A stretch of 64,000 bases of DNA from Phlebotomus papatasi (Eukaryota; Arthropoda; Insecta; Diptera; Psychodidae), in the NCBI RefSeq assembly GCF_024763615.1, contig NC_077222.1:38316001-38380000 (forward strand), in the 5' to 3' direction. A program made the translations under genes and the position numbers. Under the pieces are notes generated by a model that saw only the letters and a list, made by a program, of their open reading frames with translations, was not told where the DNA came from and searched no databases. Of this stretch, positions 57,353 to 64,000 are shown piece by piece. Positions within the stretch are counted from its first letter, which is position 1, and each line of letters begins with the position of its first letter.

Positions 57353-58231
57353 CACCGAGAAAAATTTGGATGGTATTTTCTACAAATCGTGTCTTTAAAT
57401 TCTACTATCTCAAAAGATAGTAGAAAATACCATCCTCCATAGAAACTTTCCTTTAGAATCTACCATCTTGACATTTTAAAATTTACTATCCTATGGATAG
57501 TAAATTCTAACAGCCGGATGGTAAAATTTACTATCCTCATTTAGATTTTACCTTGACCTCTCTTAGATTCTAATATCCGGGAAGTAAATTTTACTGGCCG
57601 CATATTAGATGTTAAAATTTAACTGGAAGACAGTAAATTTTAACGGAGGATAGTAATTTGGATTGAAATTACCATCCAAGCCAGTAAAATTTGCCATCCT
57701 GCTGTTAGAATGTCATTTTGTAATTTCGTGTGTGCCGATGCAACGGTTCTCGATATGCTTTGAATACATTATAGCAATTCGTGGCGCAGCTGGAAGATGC
57801 TGGACTGTCATCACAAAGGTCGCGTGTTCAAATCTCGGCTGAGTCGTCAAAGTTGGAAAAAGATTTTCACGCATCAAAATGGCTTGAAATACAGAGAATG
57901 TCATCCAGGAAGGGCCCCAAGCCCTTAAACAATGGCCAAAAATCAATGAAAATAAGGAAAAATAAATTTTTCCGACATTTTTCATTCTAATATCCGGCTA
58001 GTAAAATTTACTATCCTGCCAGTAAAATTTACCATCCGGATAGTAAAATCTAATATCCGGGGATATTAGAATTTACCATCCGGCTATTAGAATTTACTAT
58101 CCATGCAATAGATTCTACAATTTTTGACAGTCCAATTTAATATCGCGTTTGCTGGGTGACTTTTTTACTATCCGGCCATTAGAATTTTGTATGGAGGATG
58201 GTAAATTTTACCATCCACATTTTTCTCGGTG
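57353..58231. mobile_element. TIR element with a dispersed GGATAGTAAATTTTA motif, 879 bp, host of a nested SINE
   Basis: CACCGAGAAAAATTTGGATG at the left is inverted as CATCCACATTTTTCTCGGTG at the right. The interior is made of many copies of GGATGGTAAA/TTTACTATCC in both orientations, so it can fold in many ways. It is interrupted by a tRNA-derived segment at 57780. There is no transposase ORF. Confidence 0.85.
57780..57968 (+). mobile_element. Nested tRNA-derived SINE
   Basis: TGGCGCAGCTGG at 57782..57793 fits the box A consensus exactly. TGTTCAAATCT at 57825..57835 is a box B with a few changes, at normal tRNA spacing. CTGTCAT between them looks like an anticodon loop with GTC. An unrelated body follows, ending in an A-rich GAAAATAAGGAAAAATAAAT tail. 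It is inserted in the repeat-built interior of the 57353 element, so it is younger. No clear target duplication was seen. Confidence 0.78.
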
Positions 58232-58781
58232 TGTCATTGTGCCCTACATTGTAAGAATCGATGACTAACTCTTACCGTGAACCATTGATTGGGGCATTAG
58301 CTCTAAACTAAAGCGTATCCCGGATTTAAATGCGAGTTGAATCCAGTTAGTGTACGCCAATTAAACTGCAACTTTCAAAAATATTGTATCTTTTTACAGG
58401 ATTCACTGATGGGAAGAAAAATCGTCTTAGAAAGAAAGAAAACATTCAAAATTTTCAATATAACTAGCTTTAGAACTTGCTATGATTCAATGAATTACTT
58501 TCAATTTATCGCCACTCTGACATTTTTATTGCTCGAACTCCATATTTCGATCCCTTACCTCATAAGGGCTCAAATTTTGGATACCTGAAGCTTTAAATTT
58601 TTTACGTCCATCCGGCCGTTAACACGCCTAGAGCCCCATACCTTTTGAGATAGCGATTTGAAACTTTCGGAAAAGCCAAAACCGTGTTTTCTGGGTTTGC
58701 TTGAAAACGTGTTTTGTGATTTTTCCCCCTTTTTGGATATATTTTAGACATTTTAGATATCACCCAGGCCGATATTTTGTC
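58232..58781. other. Non-coding gap between elements
   Basis: No inverted ends or domain. The 58600..58780 part (CATCCGGCCGTTAACACGCC) is less AT-rich and may be an old repeat. Confidence 0.35.
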
Positions 58782-58997
58782 TAGGGGAAACTGGGGCACC
58801 ACCAAACACGGGGTAGCACTAAAAACTGCGATTTTTTAATCAGATAGTCGATTTCAGGTGACAAGACTTATAGAAATTTATAGGCATTGTATGGATGCTT
58901 GTCCATGTAAGAAATGGTTGAGATGGTCCAAGCAGTTTAGAAATAAATATTAGTGTTTGGTGCTCCCTTGTGTTTGGTGGTGCCCCAGTTTCCCCTA
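58782..58997. mobile_element. TIR element, short relative of the 395 element (216 bp)
   Basis: TAGGGGAAACTGGGGCACCA plus CCAAACAC at the left is perfectly inverted as GTGTTTGG plus TGGTGCCCCAGTTTCCCCTA at the right, 28 bp. The next motif, GGGGTAGCACTAAAAACTGC plus GATTTTTTA, parallels the 395 element, so it looks like an internal-deletion derivative. Confidence 0.9.
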
Positions 58998-61486
58998 TAT
59001 ACGAAATGTCTGCCTAATAATATTCCTTATAACGGGTTTTCAAGGTCGAAGATTAAAGGTTTCTAGAGAGCATATTTATCAACCGAATGGTATCATATTT
59101 GGGCACGTTGTAAATAGTCTTGGAAGTCCTCGCAAGCCTGAACCGATTCCAATGTGTTATCAACCAAATTAACCGGTTTATAACCAATAACTAATTTTTA
59201 TCAGAAATTCAATTATTACTCCTAAGCTATTTTAAGCGATTTTTGACTGATTTATAAATCGGTTCAAATTGATTGTGAACCAGTAAACTTAAGAAGAAAT
59301 TCCCAGTGAGAAAAACTATTCGAAATCCTTGAATTCGTGAATGTTATTCTTTCCACATGAATTGAAAAAATCGATGTTGAGAGCATATAGCCCTTAAAAT
59401 TTAAGATATTTTCCTGAAAATACTAATGAATGATATTTTGCTCTAATGAAAAATATTAAGTCATTATTATAGCTTCGTATCACAAAAATAATTGCTGGAA
59501 AATGGAAACATGAAAAGTTATTGAAATTTAATAATCATTGCGAATTTTTGAAAATTCCTAATATTTGAGCTTAAATATTTACTTCTTTAACAGAAAGTAG
59601 CTGAAGATGTGCAAAAAGTATCCTACATTCCTAGAGTTCCTAGAAGCTTCTACCATACGATTATGTAAGTCTTAGGGGAAATAGCTTTTCCACAGGAAAA
59701 AAATTTCTTACAGCCATCCAAAGATAATTTTTGAAACAAAAAGTCAAAATTATTTTTTTTTCTGAACCCAAATTTTATATCCTCTCGTTCTTTAAGTGTT
59801 AAGTAGCTCAAAACATCAAAAACGGTTCTGCTTGATTTTCTGAGATTACCTGAATGTCTTAATTATTCTTGTAAAATGTTTAACTGAGGTCAACACGATC
59901 ATTTTATATACGATTGGCACGATTTGCATAATTAGAAAGGTTTTCTCATAAAAAAATTTCGGCAACATACGTTTTACAATTTTGTACAATACACGTTATC
60001 CATGAAAATTAAAATATCAAAGGAATTTTATTCTGTGTAAGTTATAGAATTTTTTTATTTTTAAAGGATTATGTTTGATAAACTTTTCTGGTTATATTCC
60101 AAAAATCTGCAATTTATCCTAAAGATGAGCTAATTTTTTGTCACACTTTTCGCCTTAAGCTCTCAAGTGTGGAGAAAAAAAAACATTATTAAAATTTGTA
60201 TCACCATATTAGGGGTGGAAAAGAAAAAATCCCTATGGAATTTCGTGATGAAGCAAGTGATTAGCATTCTTGGACGGAAAAGTTGAACTGCGTAGGAGGA
60301 TTTCTAAGGCGGCAACTTTTTCCCTCGATTTTTAGCTCGTTTAGAGATTTAAAGTAGCTTCATTACAACTTGAGACTTCCCCAACAAAAAGCAATTATTT
60401 CACTCACATCAGCTACCCATTTGCTTATGTTTTTCCTAAATAAATATTCTTCATGTACCTTCACTGGGGACTTGGGGAAGAGATTACTGGTGGGGGAAAT
60501 AAAGTTGGGTGACCGCGGAAAAAAATAACAAAAGGAGACGTAGCAGAGCGTGGGAAAATCCGAGAAATCATGGTGAAGAAATGAAGTTTTGTGAAATATT
60601 TCTAGCCATAAACATACATGCCAAAGGAGAGGTAAATTTCCACAAAACTTGACACCCTCTCACTCAACGCCCTGGAAATGTCACTTTACCCGCCCCCAGG
60701 AGGGAATTGTGCCATTCATTCCACGTAAGAAGTGCACTATGCACAAGACATCGCGACGGTAATCGAGTTGGTGTGGATAAATCTGCTTGAAAGGCGTTCA
60801 GGAAATAAAATTGCACCCAGAACTTGGGTTAAAATGAATAAGACGACGTAGAACCTTCAGCCCCCTCCATCAAGTGTCTCAATAATGTTTGTGGTGGATT
60901 TTCCAAGTAAACTTTTCTGTTCCCACGAGGATGTATTTCACTTGAGATTCTAAAGTTCAGCAGTTCACACGTTATTCTGCTTTTTCTTTTCTGGATGAAA
61001 TCATCTTGTACAATGGGACGAATCAATATACTCACGTAAAATAACGGAGATAGATAGCTACACAGTCGTTAACCCATGCCAAACCTTCAAATACTGTGCT
61101 ATTTATTCTGAAAATCAAGACAGATATAAGTTAAAAAGAAAACTTTTTTGAATTTCATAAATAATGGAAACTTAAACGCTTTTTGTTTCTTTATAAAATC
61201 GAATAAATTTATTTATTTTAATTTTTGGGCAATGGAAAATATTTTTTTCTCTACTTATCTTATTATAATAATATTCATGCTACGTATCTTAACTCAAAAT
61301 TATCAATTTTTATAAGTGACAATTTCTTTTAAAAATGTAAAAATGTTTTTTTTTCGAAACTAATCTTTTCGAATGCAATTTTCATTGAAGAAACTCCGGC
61401 TATGAACTCTTGGAAAAGAAAGCTTAAAGAATTAAGTTAAATGTGTAATACTGAAATTAAAAATGTCCTATTCTGAGTTATACTGT
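58998..61486. other. Non-coding stretch
   Basis: Nothing resolved beyond A/T runs. The 60540..60800 part is less AT-rich and domainless. Confidence 0.35.
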
Positions 61487-61884
61487 GTTATCACACTTGC
61501 ACATTAAAATTTTAATATGATTCACAATGATTGTAGCTGGTAAGAGTCCAAATGTGTAATTTGTGTTTTTGAATCATTTTATATTCAAAATTTGATCTAT
61601 TTGTTGATAAAAAGGTAGACTTGACCCGCAAAATTTGATATAAATTGATTTATAGCATTAATGCGAAAAATTAATGCCATTTTCTCTTTAATTTTTTAAT
61701 GTGAAAAATATTTATGCTTTAGGTAAATTTAAACTTATTTTTGCAGGCCAAATCCACTTCTTTATCAATAAATAGAAAAACCCCAAATATTAAGAGACTC
61801 AAAGACACAAATAACATATTTGGACGCTCACAAGCGACAATTAATGTGAATCACAATGAAATTTTAATGTGCAAGTGTGATAAC
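61487..61884. mobile_element. TIR element, 398 bp, GTTATCACACTTGCAC ends
   Basis: GTTATCACACTTGCACATTA plus AAATTT at the left is perfectly inverted at the right as AAATTT plus TAATGTGCAAGTGTGATAAC. GATTCACAATGATTG and GTGAATCACAATG continue the symmetry. A frame at 61741..61923 crosses the right end and is not a gene. Confidence 0.85.
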
Positions 61885-63135
61885 GCCGATAAACTTATAT
61901 TTAATGATACTTCACCTATTTGAATCTTATTTAAAAATTTAATATTAAAAGATTTAAAAAATCCTTCCAACCTCACCAGTTTTTTAAAGAAATCTTACAG
62001 GAGTTTGCCATTTCCACTTCAGCATCATTATTGTGAAGTCTGTTATATTCTTCCTCAAAAACTTAAAAAATTATACTTTAAAATTAAAAATATTTAACGG
62101 GGAGTTTTAATCAAGCATTAAAAGACAATTTAAAGACTTAACGTTAAAAAATGTATTTCAGAATTGGGGAAAAACTTTTATAAATAAATCTTTAAGCCAA
62201 CCTTTAAAACTAATTCGTATTCTGAGATAAATTTGCGTGCTTTAAAATTATCTTTTCCTTAAAATGATTTAATTTCAAATTATAATATCATTTTATGTAT
62301 TTTTTTTTTAAATATGAAGTCGGTGAAGCAGACTTTAATTTTTAATACAGAAAATTGTATTAAAATTGAAAAGAAATCTTTAACTCATTAACTCAACTTA
62401 ATCTTGAAATTTTAAACAAAATATTAAAACTTTAATGTAAAAGCTTTATTTCAGTTTGAATGTTCAATCTTCTATTATTGTAAGAAAGTTCAAGAATGTA
62501 GAGGTCATTCATTTTTATATCAAAAATCCAATCAAAATTCCAGACGTAATATAAAGTGAATTCCACAATCATTCAATTCTTGAGTTGGAGATCAGCTTAA
62601 GTTCAAGCGCTCCAATAATACTTGTTGTTAATACATTTTTTTACGATTATTTTAGCTTCGACATAAATTTTACAATGACATCATTCTCCATTGTCTGTCT
62701 TGGAAAACCAAATGCTTCTATTTTGAGAGAAATGTTTCTGTGCATTAGTGAATATTTTGAAAAGCTCTGTCAATGTTTTTGTTTGAATTAACGTATTTGT
62801 CACTTGTACACTCTACTAATTTGGCACACTTCTAGGCTTTCCCGAAAAAGAAGTCCCACGGGAAACGCCATACAGCTAATCAGACGAGTGTCATTTGTGC
62901 GGTTCATAAAATGGGAATAAACATTCCATGGTGATTTCCAAAAGCCCTGAGGCGGTCGATATAATCAAATTTTGTCGTCTCAAAATAATTATAGAGTAGA
63001 GTAGGGCAGTTTCGGGACTTCGGGCAGATTCGCTGTCTATATAAAATCGCAACGGTCATAATTTTGTAATTCACGAAACAACTGTCCTTACTAGACATAT
63101 GGTTGTGTTCCATCTAGTTCATGCTGTGGTGAAAT
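61885..63135. other. AT-rich non-coding stretch
   Basis: No gene or paired repeat. GTAGGGCAGTTTCGGGACTT near 63000 looks like a lone element end. Confidence 0.35.
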
Positions 63136-63361
63136 CGGAGGCAGCCAAAATCCCGAAAAGGCCAAAATCCCGAAAGCCAAAATCACGAATGTTTAAAATC
63201 CTGAAAAAGATGAAATTGTATGGGGGATAATATGTAGAATAATTTCCCAAGACACAGAAAATTTCATTTTGGCTCCAGTAAGCGCGGGTGCTACGTGGGA
63301 GCATCTATGACACTTTTAAGAATTTGGGATTTTGGCTTTCGGGATTTTGACCGGGACCCAT
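63136..63361. mobile_element. Element with AAAATCCCGAAAGCC satellite ends, copy 2
   Basis: Same core as 56942 (AATAATTTCCCAAGACACAG, TGACACTTTTAAGAATT, GACCGGGACCC) but with fewer end units. It adjoins the inverted-repeat element that follows, which shares the ACACAGA-AATTTCCCTTTG phrase. Confidence 0.82.
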
Positions 63362-63439
63362 GTAGAAGTCTTTTAGAAAAAAGAAAAGAAATTCACATTA
63401 TTCGAAGGCATAAACGTTCGAAGGGAGAGTACTCTCCCC

Positions 63440-64000
63440 TATATTTTTTTTGGGATCGGGAATCTTTGTTTTTTCCATTTTGTTTTTTACACTTTTGTTT
63501 TTCCCAACTTATCTTTGGAATCTTTGTCTTCGGTAATTTTTACTTTTTGAAAACTTTGTCTTTGGATATCTTGTCTTTCATACATTTTGCACAAGTATAT
63601 TTTATAACTTTTCAAAAATTTCCCTTTTCTCAGAAAATTTCCATTTACCCCAAAGAACGAAACTAAAAACTTCCCAAAACACAGAGAATTTCCCTTTGCC
63701 CCAAGGGACGAAACTAAAAACCTCCCAAAAACGGAAAATTTCCCTTTGCCCCTAAGGAGGAAACTAAAAATTACCCAAAACACATAAAATTTCCCTTTGC
63801 CCTGAAGGGTGAAACTAAACACTTCAAAACAACACCATTGTAATATCATTATTTTATTTTAAAAAAAATATGCTTGTTTAAAATATATGAAAGACAAGAT
63901 TTCCAAATATAAAGTATCCAAAACACAAAAAATTACCGAAGACAAAGATTCCAAAGACAAACTGGGAAAAACAAAAGTGTAAAAAAGTGGAAAAAACAAA
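63440..64000. mobile_element. Long inverted-repeat element with central tandem array, cut by window end
   Basis: The left arm (about 63466..63600; TTTGTTTTTCCCAAC, ATCTTTGTCTTCGGTAATTT, ATCTTGTCTTTCATA) is inverted in the right arm (63886..64000). Between them are four units of about 57 bp with ACACAGAGAATTTCCCTTTG and GCCCC-AAGG-CGAAACTAAAAAC. A 120-codon minus frame reads through the array as a repeated peptide and is not considered a gene. The right end lies beyond 64000. Confidence 0.8.

Noticed and set aside
57780..57845. Functional tRNA-Asp gene (GTC in the loop)
   Set aside because: Box B is altered, the acceptor stem does not pair convincingly, and the segment continues into a SINE body.
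63487..63849. 120-codon minus-strand frame with a repeated GKGKF peptide
   Set aside because: The peptide repeat only mirrors the 57-bp tandem DNA array and one arm of an inverted repeat.
1..64000. Microbial features such as CRISPR arrays, operons or phage genes
   Set aside because: The repeats are inverted or dispersed without regular spacers, and the only long frames are retrotransposon ORFs; the composition and splice sites are eukaryotic.

Overview
The window reads as AT-rich, non-coding dipteran-type insect DNA: a large intron or introns of one neuronal cell-adhesion gene, packed with transposable elements. The host is inferred from an Ig-domain exon resembling Drosophila klingon and from an I-clade non-LTR retrotransposon with an insect-style downstream promoter. 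A phlebotomine sand fly is possible, but the species cannot be fixed from the sequence. There are no bacterial operons, canonical tRNA or rRNA genes, or CRISPR arrays.

Host gene: the only host exon I can support is 36020..36136 on the + strand. It is a 117-nt internal exon with a good acceptor and donor. It encodes a linker and the start of an Ig domain up to its first cysteine. I could not find the next or previous exon, so the flanking sequence is read as intron.

Main mobile element: 6927..12472 on the - strand is a 5.5-kb, apparently full-length I-clade non-LTR retrotransposon. It has intact ORF1 (gag-like, three zinc knuckles) and ORF2 (APE endonuclease, reverse transcriptase, RNase H, C-terminal zinc motif). 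A perfect 11-bp target-site duplication flanks it. Its 5' end carries a start-site-like CAGTG and an exact AGACGTG downstream promoter element at +28. One oddity is that the normally conserved PQG of the reverse transcriptase reads I-T-G.

Non-autonomous elements: about 25 short terminal-inverted-repeat elements or near-perfect palindromes are spread through both flanks. Several occur as families: a hairpin family at 24456, 26167 and 50822; a long/short pair at 395 and 58782; inverted pairs at 30049/40153 and 40633/43262; and satellite-bearing elements at 56942 and 63136. Two pogo-like elements have TA target sites and two have TTAA target sites. tRNA-derived SINEs lie at 16095, 41406 (with a 12-bp duplication), 53751 and 57780, the last nested inside another element; a weaker SINE-like segment lies at 43131. 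The last 550 bp begin another long inverted-repeat element that runs off the window.

How it fits together: the retrotransposon is the only element here with proteins of its own. The SINEs have the structure expected of sequences moved by non-LTR machinery. The inverted-repeat elements encode no transposase in this window and would need one supplied elsewhere.
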